From an uncultured Maribacter sp. (GTDB lineage: Bacteria; Bacteroidota; Bacteroidia; Flavobacteriales; Flavobacteriaceae), in NCBI GenBank assembly GCA_947493885.1, contig CANLTE010000003.1, positions 480,264-544,263 of the forward strand: a stretch of 64,000 bases of DNA, in the 5' to 3' direction. The notes under the pieces are model-generated. The model did no database searches, had not been told where the DNA came from, and worked only from the letters and a program-made list of their open reading frames with translations. Below, piece after piece: positions 27,673 through 36,833 of the stretch (the stretch's first letter is position 1; every line of letters begins with the position of its first letter). Both the position numbers and the translations under genes were made by a program.

Positions 27673-28359
27673 ATGAGAAAAGAAAAACACCACAAAGGCT
27701 GGAATGAAATAAAAACTAACGACTCATGGGCTATATTTAAAATTATGGGAGAATTCGTTAACGGATTTGAAAAAATGAGTAAAATTGGTCCTTGTGTTTC
27801 TATTTTTGGTTCTGCCAGAACCAAAGAAAATACCAAATATTACGATTTAGCGGTGAGCACAGCCAAAAGCATTGCAGAAGCTGGTTACGGAGTTATTACA
27901 GGTGGTGGACCAGGTATAATGGAAGCAGGTAACAAAGGTGCTCATGCCGCAGGGGGAACATCTGTTGGTTTAAATATTGACCTCCCTTTTGAGCAACATG
28001 ACAATCCATATATAGATAAGGATAAAAGCTTAGATTTTGATTACTTTTTTGTTCGTAAAGTAATGTTTGTAAAGTATTCTCAGGGTTTTGTTGTTATGCC
28101 TGGAGGGTTTGGTACTCTTGATGAGCTTTTTGAAGCGATTACTTTAATTCAAACGCATAAAATAGAAACATTCCCTATTATTTTAGTAGGTTCAGAATTT
28201 TGGAAAGGTCTCATAGATTGGATAAAAAACACAATGTTATCACAAGGAAACATAAGCCCAAATGATTTAGATTTAATCAAAATAGCAGATTCTGAAGATG
28301 AGGTTGTTGCCATTCTGGATGCATTCTATAAAGAAAAGTCACTAAGTCCTAATTTCTAA
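27673..28359 (+). CDS. TIGR00730/LOG family Rossmann-fold protein
   Basis: The 228-residue protein has the LOG family motifs SIFGSARTKEN near residue 44, GGGPGIMEAGNKGA near 78 and MPGGFGTLDELFEA near 140 (the PGGxGTxxE signature). LOG proteins act as nucleoside 5'-monophosphate phosphoribohydrolases; some release cytokinins. The group in flavobacteria is often annotated only as a lysine-decarboxylase-like protein, which is outdated. It lies 35 bases after uvrA on the same strand and may be cotranscribed. Confidence 0.88.
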   Translation: MRKEKHHKGWNEIKTNDSWAIFKIMGEFVNGFEKMSKIGPCVSIFGSARTKENTKYYDLAVSTAKSIAEAGYGVITGGGPGIMEAGNKGAHAAGGTSVGLNIDLPFEQHDNPYIDKDKSLDFDYFFVRKVMFVKYSQGFVVMPGGFGTLDELFEAITLIQTHKIETFPIILVGSEFWKGLIDWIKNTMLSQGNISPNDLDLIKIADSEDEVVAILDAFYKEKSLSPNF

Positions 28360-28375
28360 TAATTATTTTATTTGT

Positions 28376-31216
28376 TTGAATAACAATTACATAAAATATC
28401 ATTTACTGGGTTTGCTATTTTTTATAGCGATGGTTAGTCATGCGCAACATATAAATAATGTTTCTGCTACTTTAAATACAAAAAATAAAGAGATAAGTAT
28501 ACAGCAAGAATTTACCTATCAAAACAATTCTAACTACACCTTAACTGAATTATATTTTTCAGATTGGATACATTCATATTCTAATAAAAAAACAGCCTTA
28601 TCAAAACGATTTGCTAGAGAATTTAAAAAAAGTTTGCATTTAGCAAAAGAGGAAGAAAGAGGGTTTACAAATATTATAAGTTTAGTTGACCAAGAATATC
28701 GAGGATTACAATGGGAAAGGGAAGATGGAGAGGATATTATCAAAATTAAACTCAACAACCCAGTACCTCCAAACTCAGTAACTAAAATATTTATAACATA
28801 TTCCGTAAAACTACCTTCAGATAAATTCACATCTGTAGGATACCGAAATGATGGTGGCTTTTTTTTAAAAGACTGGTACTTAACCCCAGCTGTGTTGGAT
28901 GCTAAGTGGCATAAATATTCAAATAAAAATTTAAGCGATTTATATACCGAAGTAACTAAAACCACCGTAGATTTTAAATATCCAGAAGGTCTTTATTTAG
29001 CAACCAATTATAGAAAACTCGCTAATTCTGAATTCCCAAGTCAACAGTTTGCTCAACTCATTGGAGAAAAACAAAAAAGTTGCGAAATAATTTTAGAGCC
29101 TACAAAAAGATTTACTACTCATGTAACTCCTCAAATGACTGTGGTTACGGATATTGATGCTAAAAAATTTGATGATATATCTCAAGGAATTTCAATAAAC
29201 AGGGTAACCCGTTTTATTGACAAAAATTTAGGCAAATACCCTCACGCCAAACTGTTAGTAAGTGAGGCTGACTACAATAAAAATCCTCTATACGGAATTA
29301 ACCAATTACCATCATTTATTAGACCTTACGAAGAGCAATTTCAATTTGAAATGAAATTCTTAAAGACTGCTCTTAACAGCATTTTAAGTGAAACCATTTT
29401 TCTAAATCCTAGAGAGGAACAATGGTTATCTAATGCAATTGCTAATTATTTACTGATAGCTTATGTAGAAAACTATTACCCAAATCAAAAATTACTAGGT
29501 AAACTTAGTCGTATTTGGGGTATTCGCAGCTTTAATTTAGCAAAAATGGAATTTAACAAACAATATCCATTTTTGTCCATGTATTCGGCTCGTAGAAATA
29601 TAAGTCAATCATTAATTACGCCTAACGATCAACTCATAAAATTTAATCAAAAAATAACCAGTAAATATAAAGCTGGTCAAGGGTTAGCCTATTTAGCAAA
29701 CTATATTGGAGAAGATAAAGTTAACCAAAGCATAAAAACGTTTTACAAACATTATCAATTAAATAAAGTAAAAACTTTAGATTTTGAATCTATTCTTAAA
29801 AGGTCTACCGAAAAAGATATCGACTGGTTTTTTAAATATTATGTAAATTCAGACTTACAAATAGATTACAAAATAAAAGACGTTGAAAAAAACAACGATT
29901 CACTCAAGGTAACCATTAAAAATAAGGAGACGAGTAATGTGCCAATATCCCTTTTTGGTTTAAAAAACGACTCTATTGTTTCTAAATATTGGTTTACAGA
30001 TATCGTTGACGAAAAAACGCTTATCATTCCATCAAATGATGAAGATAAACTTGTATTGAATTACGATAGTAAAATTCCAGAATTTAATCAACGAGATAAC
30101 TGGAAAAGCCTTGGTGGTTTTTTATCTGGAAATAAAAAATTAAAGTTTCAGTTTTATAGAGATATTGAAAACCCAAACTACACCCAAATTTTCTATGTTC
30201 CTGTTTTAACTTTTAATATTTACGACGGTTGGGCTCCAGGAATGCGTATTTATAATAAAACCTTTTTAGAAAGACCTTTTGTGTACGATTTTGCACCTTC
30301 CTACTCATTTCGCGAAAAATCAATTGTTGGTTTTGGTAAGTTTAATTATCGGAAATACTTAAGTAAAAGTGGCTTGTATGTAGCAAATTATTCCTTACGC
30401 GGCTCTACTTTTCATTTTCAAACAAACTCCAGATATTCTACAGTTACACCCTCAATAAGTTTCGGTTGGAGACCCCATGATTTACTTTCAAACAAACGAG
30501 AAGTATTATCCTTTAGATACGTAAACGTATTTAGGAATAAAGCAGAAGGTTTGGAAGATTTTGAAACCCCTCCAGATTACAGTGTTTTTAATGCTCGATT
30601 TAGAAGTTCAACCCCGGGAATATTAGACTTTTCATCCTGGTTTATTGATGCTCAACATGCTAGTGATTTTTCTAAAGTTGCTTTTGAATGGGAATACCGT
30701 AAACTATTTGAAAATAATAGGCAGTTTAACTTCCGGTTCTTTGCAGGAAAATTTTTAAGAAACAAAACTACCGGTTATACCAATCCAAACTTTTTTAGTT
30801 TTGCTCTGGATAGGCCCAGCGATTACCTTTTTGACTACAATTATCTTGGTAGGTCGGAATCTTCTGGTATTTATAGTCAACAAGTAGTTATTGCTGAAGG
30901 TGGGTTTAAGTCTAAACTTCAAAATCCGTTTGCCAATGATTGGATGACCACCATTAACACCAGTGCAAACCTTTGGAAATGGATAGAACTATATGGTGAT
31001 TTAGGATATTTAAAGAGTAAAGGCCAAAAAGAACGTTTTGTTTATGATGCTGGAATTCGGTTAAATCTTGTAACTGATTATTTTGAATTATATTTTCCAT
31101 TATACTCTAACAACGGTTGGGAAATTTCGCAACCTCAATACAACGAAAAAATTAGATTTGTGGTAACTCTAAGTCCCAAAACACTTCTTGGGCTTTTCAG
31201 AAGGCAATGGTTTTAG
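28376..31216 (+). CDS. M1-peptidase-like protein without zinc motif, fused to an outer-membrane barrel
   Basis: The 946-residue exported protein (signal near YHLLGLLFFIAMVSHAQ) resembles gluzincin aminopeptidases over about residues 25 to 510: an N-terminal saddle domain, an LYGINQLPS block in the GAMEN position, a WLSNAIANYLLIAYVE helix and an IGEDKVNQSIKTFYKHY segment. The HEXXH zinc motif is absent; the expected place reads LNSILSETIF and no other HEXXH exists. Residues of about 570 to 946 look like a membrane barrel of the surface-antigen type, ending FRRQWF. It is therefore likely a non-catalytic surface protein. The start is TTG, 16 bases after the LOG gene, so cotranscription is likely. 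Confidence 0.72.
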   Translation: MNNNYIKYHLLGLLFFIAMVSHAQHINNVSATLNTKNKEISIQQEFTYQNNSNYTLTELYFSDWIHSYSNKKTALSKRFAREFKKSLHLAKEEERGFTNIISLVDQEYRGLQWEREDGEDIIKIKLNNPVPPNSVTKIFITYSVKLPSDKFTSVGYRNDGGFFLKDWYLTPAVLDAKWHKYSNKNLSDLYTEVTKTTVDFKYPEGLYLATNYRKLANSEFPSQQFAQLIGEKQKSCEIILEPTKRFTTHVTPQMTVVTDIDAKKFDDISQGISINRVTRFIDKNLGKYPHAKLLVSEADYNKNPLYGINQLPSFIRPYEEQFQFEMKFLKTALNSILSETIFLNPREEQWLSNAIANYLLIAYVENYYPNQKLLGKLSRIWGIRSFNLAKMEFNKQYPFLSMYSARRNISQSLITPNDQLIKFNQKITSKYKAGQGLAYLANYIGEDKVNQSIKTFYKHYQLNKVKTLDFESILKRSTEKDIDWFFKYYVNSDLQIDYKIKDVEKNNDSLKVTIKNKETSNVPISLFGLKNDSIVSKYWFTDIVDEKTLIIPSNDEDKLVLNYDSKIPEFNQRDNWKSLGGFLSGNKKLKFQFYRDIENPNYTQIFYVPVLTFNIYDGWAPGMRIYNKTFLERPFVYDFAPSYSFREKSIVGFGKFNYRKYLSKSGLYVANYSLRGSTFHFQTNSRYSTVTPSISFGWRPHDLLSNKREVLSFRYVNVFRNKAEGLEDFETPPDYSVFNARFRSSTPGILDFSSWFIDAQHASDFSKVAFEWEYRKLFENNRQFNFRFFAGKFLRNKTTGYTNPNFFSFALDRPSDYLFDYNYLGRSESSGIYSQQVVIAEGGFKSKLQNPFANDWMTTINTSANLWKWIELYGDLGYLKSKGQKERFVYDAGIRLNLVTDYFELYFPLYSNNGWEISQPQYNEKIRFVVTLSPKTLLGLFRRQWF

Positions 31217-31325
31217 TTTTTACCAAATTCGCAACAAAAACTCAAAAAAAACCAAAAAAGATGCGAAATCCACATTAACAAGCGTAAATACCTAATTTTT
31301 TTTCAATAATTTAGCATTTATAAAT

Positions 31326-31356
31326 TTGTAAAAGCGATTTTAAATTAATATTTTTG
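31326..31356 (+). promoter_or_regulatory. promoter of the branched-chain E1 gene
   Basis: TTG at 31326-31328, a 20-base spacer, and TATTTTTG at 31349-31356 give a near-ideal flavobacterial promoter 19 bases before the ATG at 31376. Confidence 0.7.
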
Positions 31357-31375
31357 TGAAAATCTAGATTTCTGC

Positions 31376-33787
31376 ATGAAAATATCTCCAAAAACTAGCA
31401 ATGATATCTCTTTCGAAGATTTCAAAGCTCAAATTCTTCAAGATTATGAAATTGCATTTTTAAGTAGAACATGTAGCCTACTTGGAAGAAAAGAGGTGCT
31501 AACTGGTAAGGCTAAATTTGGAATTTTTGGAGACGGAAAAGAGCTTCCTCAACTTGCAATGGCGCGCTCCTTCAGAAATGGAGATTTCAGAAGTGGTTAT
31601 TATAGAGATATGACTTTTATGATGGCTATTGGTATACTTAAACCAAAAGACTTTTTTCATAACCTCTATGCGACTACTGACATGAGTTTAGAGCCCATGA
31701 GTGGTGGTCGTCAAATGGTAGGTCATTTTTTAACCTATAGTTTAAATGAAGATGGGAGTTGGAAAAATTTGCTTGAACAAAAAAATACTAGTGCAGATAT
31801 TTCATGTACCGCGGGGCAAATGCCAAGACTACTAGGACTCGCTCAAGCCTCAAAAGTTTATAGAAATTTAGAAGATATTGATGCTACTAATTTTTCTGAC
31901 AAAGGAAATGAAGTCGCTTGGGGTACTATTGGTAATGCTAGTACCAGCGAAGGTATGTTTTTCGAAACCATTAACGCTGCTGGAGTTTTACAAGTGCCAA
32001 TGGTCGTAAGTATCTGGGATGACGAATACGGAATCTCAGTACCCGCAAAACATCACACTACAAAAGAAGATATCTCCGAAATACTTAGTGGTTTCCAGAG
32101 AAATGAAACTAGTAAAGGTTTTGAGCTTTTAAAAGTAAAAGGTTGGGATTATACTGCTTTAATGCATGCTTATGAAAATGCATCAGATATAGCGCGTGAA
32201 GAACATGTACCCGTTCTTATTCATGTGACAGAGTTAACGCAACCTCAAGGGCATTCTTCCTCAGGTTCTCATGAACGCTACAAAAATGAAGAGCGATTAG
32301 AATGGGAAAGAGAAAACGATTGTAATAAGAGATTTAAAGAGTGGATTTTAGAAAGTGGAATAGCCTCAGTTGAAGAGCTGGACACATTGGAAAAAGAAAT
32401 TCGAAAAATAGTAAGGCTCGCAAAAAAAGAAGCTTGGAGCGAACATTTAATTGAAGTTAAAAACCATAAAAACACGTTAATTAGTCTTCTCGAAAATGCC
32501 GCAAGCAAGAGCCAAAACAAAAACTTTATTTCAAAAATAAAGAACGACCTTATTGCTATTGATGATTCCATAAAAAAAGATATTGCCATATGTGCGCGAA
32601 AAGCGCTACGTTATTTACTAAACGAAAATACACCTGAAAAAGAAGCTCTTGTTAGTTGGACAAATAGTTTCTTAAAAGAAACTCAGCCAAAGTATAGCGC
32701 ACATCTTTATAGCGAACTAACCAATAAAGCTACTAACATCCCTGAGGTTAAGCCTCAAATAGACAAAAATATAGAGCCTGTTGATGGTCGCCTTATCCTC
32801 AGAGATAATTTTGACAAGCTTTTTGAAAAATATCCTGAAGCCCTAGTGTTTGGAGAAGATAGCGGTAATATTGGAGATGTAAACCAAGGTCTTGAAGGTC
32901 TTCAAAAAAAATATGGAGAAATTAGAGTAGCCGATACAGGAATTCGTGAAACTACAATTATTGGGCAAGGTATTGGAATGGCTTTACGCGGATTAAGACC
33001 AATTGCAGAAATTCAATATTTAGACTATATTTTTTATGCAATGCCTACCTTAATGGACGATTTAGCTTGCTTGCGGTATAGAACATGTGGTAAACAAAAA
33101 GCTCCTTTAGTAGTAAGAACTAGAGGGCATCGATTAGAAGGAATTTGGCATTCAGGTTCTCAAATGGGAGGATTAATTCACCTGTTACGAGGCATGTACA
33201 TTCTAGCACCTAGAAATATGACACAAGCTGCTGGATTTTACAACACCTTAATGAAAACAGATGAACCGGCTCTTGTTATTGAAAGCCTAAATGGTTACAG
33301 ACTTAAGGAACCTAAACCAAGTAATCTTGGAGAGTTTTGCACGCCTATAGGAGTTATAGAGACTATTAGAGAAGGTTCTGATATTACCTTACTTTCTTAC
33401 GGCTCAACATTACGAATTGTACTTCAGGCAGCCAAAGAACTTAATGAAGTAGGTATTGATGCCGAGGTGATTGATGCTCAAACTTTATTACCATTTGATA
33501 TCAATAAAAATACGGTTGAAAGTATTAAAAAAACTAATCGCCTTTTAATTATAGATGAGGATGTCCCAGGTGGATGCTCTGCTTATTTGTTAGATGAAAT
33601 ATTAAACAAACAAAACGCCTATCAATACCTAGATAGCTCCCCCTCCACTTTGTCTGCTAAAGCACATAGACCTGCATATGGCTCCGATGGAGATTATTTT
33701 TCAAAACCAAATACCGAAGATATTTTTGAAAAGGTTTATGAAATAATGCATGAATCTAACCCAATAGATTACCCTAAATTAAGATAA
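31376..33787 (+). CDS. branched-chain 2-oxo acid dehydrogenase E1, alpha-beta fusion
   Basis: The 803-residue protein joins both E1 subunits. The alpha half (about 1 to 430) has the E1-alpha region with GDGKELPQLAMARSFR, the thiamine-diphosphate loop GTIGNASTSEGMFFETINAAG near 185 and QPQGHSSSGSHERY near 288. The beta half (about 460 to 800) has GEDSGNIGDVNQG near 497, RVADTGIRET near 518, GLRPIAEIQYLDY near 545 and the C-terminal transketolase domain. It decarboxylates branched 2-oxo acids for branched fatty acids typical of Bacteroidota. The E2 and E3 partners are not in the window. Exact substrate preference is inferred. Confidence 0.9.
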   Translation: MKISPKTSNDISFEDFKAQILQDYEIAFLSRTCSLLGRKEVLTGKAKFGIFGDGKELPQLAMARSFRNGDFRSGYYRDMTFMMAIGILKPKDFFHNLYATTDMSLEPMSGGRQMVGHFLTYSLNEDGSWKNLLEQKNTSADISCTAGQMPRLLGLAQASKVYRNLEDIDATNFSDKGNEVAWGTIGNASTSEGMFFETINAAGVLQVPMVVSIWDDEYGISVPAKHHTTKEDISEILSGFQRNETSKGFELLKVKGWDYTALMHAYENASDIAREEHVPVLIHVTELTQPQGHSSSGSHERYKNEERLEWERENDCNKRFKEWILESGIASVEELDTLEKEIRKIVRLAKKEAWSEHLIEVKNHKNTLISLLENAASKSQNKNFISKIKNDLIAIDDSIKKDIAICARKALRYLLNENTPEKEALVSWTNSFLKETQPKYSAHLYSELTNKATNIPEVKPQIDKNIEPVDGRLILRDNFDKLFEKYPEALVFGEDSGNIGDVNQGLEGLQKKYGEIRVADTGIRETTIIGQGIGMALRGLRPIAEIQYLDYIFYAMPTLMDDLACLRYRTCGKQKAPLVVRTRGHRLEGIWHSGSQMGGLIHLLRGMYILAPRNMTQAAGFYNTLMKTDEPALVIESLNGYRLKEPKPSNLGEFCTPIGVIETIREGSDITLLSYGSTLRIVLQAAKELNEVGIDAEVIDAQTLLPFDINKNTVESIKKTNRLLIIDEDVPGGCSAYLLDEILNKQNAYQYLDSSPSTLSAKAHRPAYGSDGDYFSKPNTEDIFEKVYEIMHESNPIDYPKLR

Positions 33788-33866
33788 CTATCTAAGTAAA
33801 AATGCTACATTAAAAGTCAAATATTTTAATTTAAAATCTTATATTTAGAAGCCTTAAATTTTAAAT

Positions 33867-34244
33867 ATGAGAATTATCCCCCAGAAAGACTTAGGATTAG
33901 CTTTTTTAAGAATTTCTTTATCCCTTATGATGCTAACTCACGGATTTCCTAAGTTTCAACAACTTATTTCCGGAGATATTGCTTTTGCTAACCCAATAGG
34001 AATCGGAGAAGCCCCTTCCCTTTTTTTAACCGTTATTGCTGAATTTGTTTGCCCAATATTAATAATAATTGGCTACAAGGTAAGATGGGCGACAATACCA
34101 ATTATTATAACAATGCTTGTTGCTGTATTTATGATCCATCTTAACGACCCTATTGATGTAAAAGAAAAAGGCATAATGTATCTTATAGGATATGTTACGA
34201 TAGCTCTGCTTGGTCCTGGTAAATATAGTATCGGAAAAAATTAG
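33867..34244 (+). CDS. DoxX family membrane protein
   Basis: The 125-residue protein has four predicted membrane helices and the DoxX opening LAFLRISLSLMMLTHGFPKFQQL. DoxX proteins are small inner-membrane proteins linked in some species to redox stress; function here is unknown. It follows the E1 gene by 79 bases on the same strand and ends four bases before the convergent holA stop. Confidence 0.8.
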   Translation: MRIIPQKDLGLAFLRISLSLMMLTHGFPKFQQLISGDIAFANPIGIGEAPSLFLTVIAEFVCPILIIIGYKVRWATIPIIITMLVAVFMIHLNDPIDVKEKGIMYLIGYVTIALLGPGKYSIGKN

Positions 34245-34248
34245 CTAA

Positions 34249-35250
34249 TTAAATTACCTTAGCAATTAACTCTTTAAGTAAATCTTGATGAGAAATATTA
34301 CTGGCACCAACACCCTTGCCCTTTAAATCCATCTCTCTAAGATATGATACAATTTTACTAACCTTTTTCATTGGGTAGTTTTTTGCTGCTATTTGAAACT
34401 CACTGACAAAATAAGGACTTATACGCAAAGCACTTGCTACGTTCTTTGGAGAATGGTCATTTAAACCGTGATACTGCAATAATTGCGTAAAAAAAGAATT
34501 TAACAAAGTTACTGTAAGTATAAAAGGATTGTCTTTTGGATTCTCAGAAAAATAATTTATAATTTTTGTTGCTTTTACAACGTTGCGTTCACCAATAGCT
34601 TTTTTTAACTCAAAGTTGTTATAATCTTTACTAATACCTATATGCTCTTCGATATCTACTGGCGTAATTTCAGACTCTTTAGGTAAAGCCAACTTTAGTT
34701 TCTCCAGCTCATTACTTATTTTACTTAAATCTGTTCCCAAAAATTCTACTAATAATATTGCCGCCTTATGAGAAATTGAATATCCCGAAGATTTTAAAAC
34801 CCTTCGAAGCCAATCACCAACCTGATTTTCATATAGTTTTTTACTTTCAAAAAGGACACCCATTTTTTTTACTACTTTATGTAGTTTTTTTCGCTTGTCG
34901 AGCTTCTTATATTTATAACATATAACTAACACCGTAGTTGGTTGAGGGTTTTCTGCGTAAGCCGTTAACTGTTCAATGGTTCTGGACAAATGTTGAGCTT
35001 CCTTAACAACTACCACTTGTCGTTCAGCCATCATTGGATAACGTTTTGCATTACTCACAATGTCGTCTATAGTAACGTCCTTTCCATATAAAACCATTTG
35101 ATTAAACCCACGTTCCTCTTCCGATAGCACGTTTTTTTCAATAAACTCAGTTATCTTATCGATATAGTAACTTTCCTCACCATATAAAAAATACAGCGGT
35201 TTTATACTTCCGTTTTTAATATCTGTTACTATTTGTTTTACTTCATCCAT
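34249..35250 (-). CDS. holA: DNA polymerase III subunit delta
   Basis: The 333-residue protein matches HolA: KPLYFLYGEESYYIDKITEFIE near residue 18 (the degenerate P-loop region of delta), a QVVVVKEA block near 74 and the C-terminal helical collar domain. Delta opens the beta sliding clamp within the clamp loader. It is divergent from the HsdR_N-like gene with only 26 bases between, so the promoters must overlap the neighbouring coding sequences. Confidence 0.9.
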   Translation of the reverse strand: MDEVKQIVTDIKNGSIKPLYFLYGEESYYIDKITEFIEKNVLSEEERGFNQMVLYGKDVTIDDIVSNAKRYPMMAERQVVVVKEAQHLSRTIEQLTAYAENPQPTTVLVICYKYKKLDKRKKLHKVVKKMGVLFESKKLYENQVGDWLRRVLKSSGYSISHKAAILLVEFLGTDLSKISNELEKLKLALPKESEITPVDIEEHIGISKDYNNFELKKAIGERNVVKATKIINYFSENPKDNPFILTVTLLNSFFTQLLQYHGLNDHSPKNVASALRISPYFVSEFQIAAKNYPMKKVSKIVSYLREMDLKGKGVGASNISHQDLLKELIAKVI

Positions 35251-35276
35251 TCAAAAAAAATCATCAAATTTGTCAA

Positions 35277-35723
35277 ATGCTACCTCTAAATTTTCCAGAG
35301 TACACCTTTCGCTTCAAAAATAGCGAAAATAAAGTCCGTATTTTTGATGTTATACGCAAAAAATTTGTGGTTTTACAACCCGAAGAATGGGTTCGCCAAC
35401 ATGTTGTCTTATATCTTTTAAAAGTTAAAAAGTTTCCTGAAAGCCTAATTAACGTTGAAAAGCAACTTACTATAAACAAGCTCAAAAAAAGATATGATAT
35501 TGTAATTTTTAATTCTGATGGTAGCATTCACCTTTTAGTAGAATGTAAAGCGCCAAATGTAAAAATTACTCAAAGTGTTTTTGACCAAATTGCACAATAT
35601 AACATGCAGTTAAATGCAACTTACCTGATGGTCACAAACGGATTAGACCATTTTTATTGCAAAATGAATCATACCGAAGAAAAATATGAATTTTTAAGGC
35701 AAATTCCTGATTTTAGCCGTTAA
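35277..35723 (+). CDS. HsdR N-terminal-like (PD-(D/E)XK) small protein
   Basis: The 148-residue protein is a stand-alone type I restriction HSDR_N-type nuclease domain. The catalytic core is visible: RYDIVIFNSDG near residue 72 (Asp) and LLVECKAPN near 87 (E-x-K), followed by an FDQIAQYNMQL helix that usually holds the QxxxY motif. No HsdM, HsdS or helicase part is nearby, so it is not part of a restriction system here. It is widely conserved in flavobacteria next to holA. Its substrate is unknown. The following glycosyltransferase starts 12 bases later. Confidence 0.78.
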   Translation: MLPLNFPEYTFRFKNSENKVRIFDVIRKKFVVLQPEEWVRQHVVLYLLKVKKFPESLINVEKQLTINKLKKRYDIVIFNSDGSIHLLVECKAPNVKITQSVFDQIAQYNMQLNATYLMVTNGLDHFYCKMNHTEEKYEFLRQIPDFSR

Positions 35724-35735
35724 TTTGCTCACGAT

Positions 35736-36737
35736 TTGAAAATAGCAATTGTAATACTGAACTGGAACGGCGAAGAACTTTTAAAAAGGTTTCTTCCTTC
35801 TGTTATTAAATATTCTGAAAATGCAGATATTTATGTAGCCGACAATGCTTCTACGGACGACTCCGTTGCTCTTGTTCAACAACAATACCCTACCGTTAAA
35901 ATAGTTCAAAATCAAGTAAACGGAGGTTTTGCCAAAGGCTATAATGATGCCCTTAAACATATTAAAGCAGACATATATTGTTTACTTAATTCAGATGTTG
36001 AAGTTTCTGAAAATTGGTTAACCGCCATTATAGATATGTTTAACAGCACTCCAGATGCAGCAATAATTCAGCCTAAAATTTTAGATTTATTAAATCCGGA
36101 ATATTTTGAATATGCAGGAGCTGGAGGTGGTTTTATAGACCAATTAGGTTACCCTTTTTGTAGAGGTCGAATTTTTCAAGCATTGGAAAAGGATTCTGGC
36201 CAATATAATGATACATGCGAAATCTTCTGGGCAACTGGCGCATGTATGTTTATTAAAAGTAAAGTTTTTAATACATTAAACGGATTCGACGAAGATTACT
36301 TTGCTCATCAAGAAGAAGTTGATTTGTGCTGGAGAGCCAAAAATAATGGTCATAAAGTATATTATGTTGGAGCTTCCCATATTTTTCATTTAGGAGGTTC
36401 TACGTTAAGTAATATGAATCCTAAAAAAACGTATCTAAATTTTAGAAATTCTTTATTTTCCATCACCAAAAACCTCCCCTTAAAAAAAGCTTTTGTAATA
36501 ATATTATTGAGACTCCTACTAGATGGGATAGCTGGTATTAGATTTATTTTTCAACTTAAAGGAAAACATTGTTTCGCAATAATAAGAGCACATTTAAACT
36601 TTTACAAGAACTTTACAAAAATGTATCGCAAACGTGAAAAGACTAATTTTATAAAAAAATATTATGTTACAAAATCCATAGTATGGTCTCATTTCGTACA
36701 TCAGATAAGGAAGTTTAACATTTTAGTAAAAGATTAA
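35736..36737 (+). CDS. family 2 glycosyltransferase
   Basis: The 333-residue GT-A enzyme opens with IAIVILNWNGEELL, has the nucleotide-sugar site ADNASTDDS near residue 36, the metal-binding LNSDVEV near 84, and the DEDYFAHQEEVDLCWR block near 183, which is typical of WbbL-type rhamnosyl or related transferases. A C-terminal hydrophobic and basic segment suggests membrane association. It probably builds a surface glycan; donor and acceptor are unknown. The start is TTG, immediately before MKIAIVILNW, and no ATG is available upstream. Confidence 0.88.
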   Translation: MKIAIVILNWNGEELLKRFLPSVIKYSENADIYVADNASTDDSVALVQQQYPTVKIVQNQVNGGFAKGYNDALKHIKADIYCLLNSDVEVSENWLTAIIDMFNSTPDAAIIQPKILDLLNPEYFEYAGAGGGFIDQLGYPFCRGRIFQALEKDSGQYNDTCEIFWATGACMFIKSKVFNTLNGFDEDYFAHQEEVDLCWRAKNNGHKVYYVGASHIFHLGGSTLSNMNPKKTYLNFRNSLFSITKNLPLKKAFVIILLRLLLDGIAGIRFIFQLKGKHCFAIIRAHLNFYKNFTKMYRKREKTNFIKKYYVTKSIVWSHFVHQIRKFNILVKD

Positions 36738-36833
36738 CTAAATTAGGGGTAAATAGAAAACCGATTTATATAATTTTATCCTTCTTTGAAGGAGAATCAA
36801 AATAATTTACAAATACATAATACAATTCTTACC

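Noticed and set aside
28534..28965. 143-residue open frame antisense to the M1-like gene
   Set aside because: A shadow of the real gene with no family resemblance or promoter.
35277..35723. HsdR-like protein considered as part of a restriction-modification system
   Set aside because: No methyltransferase, specificity subunit or helicase part is near, and the flanking genes are holA and a glycosyltransferase.
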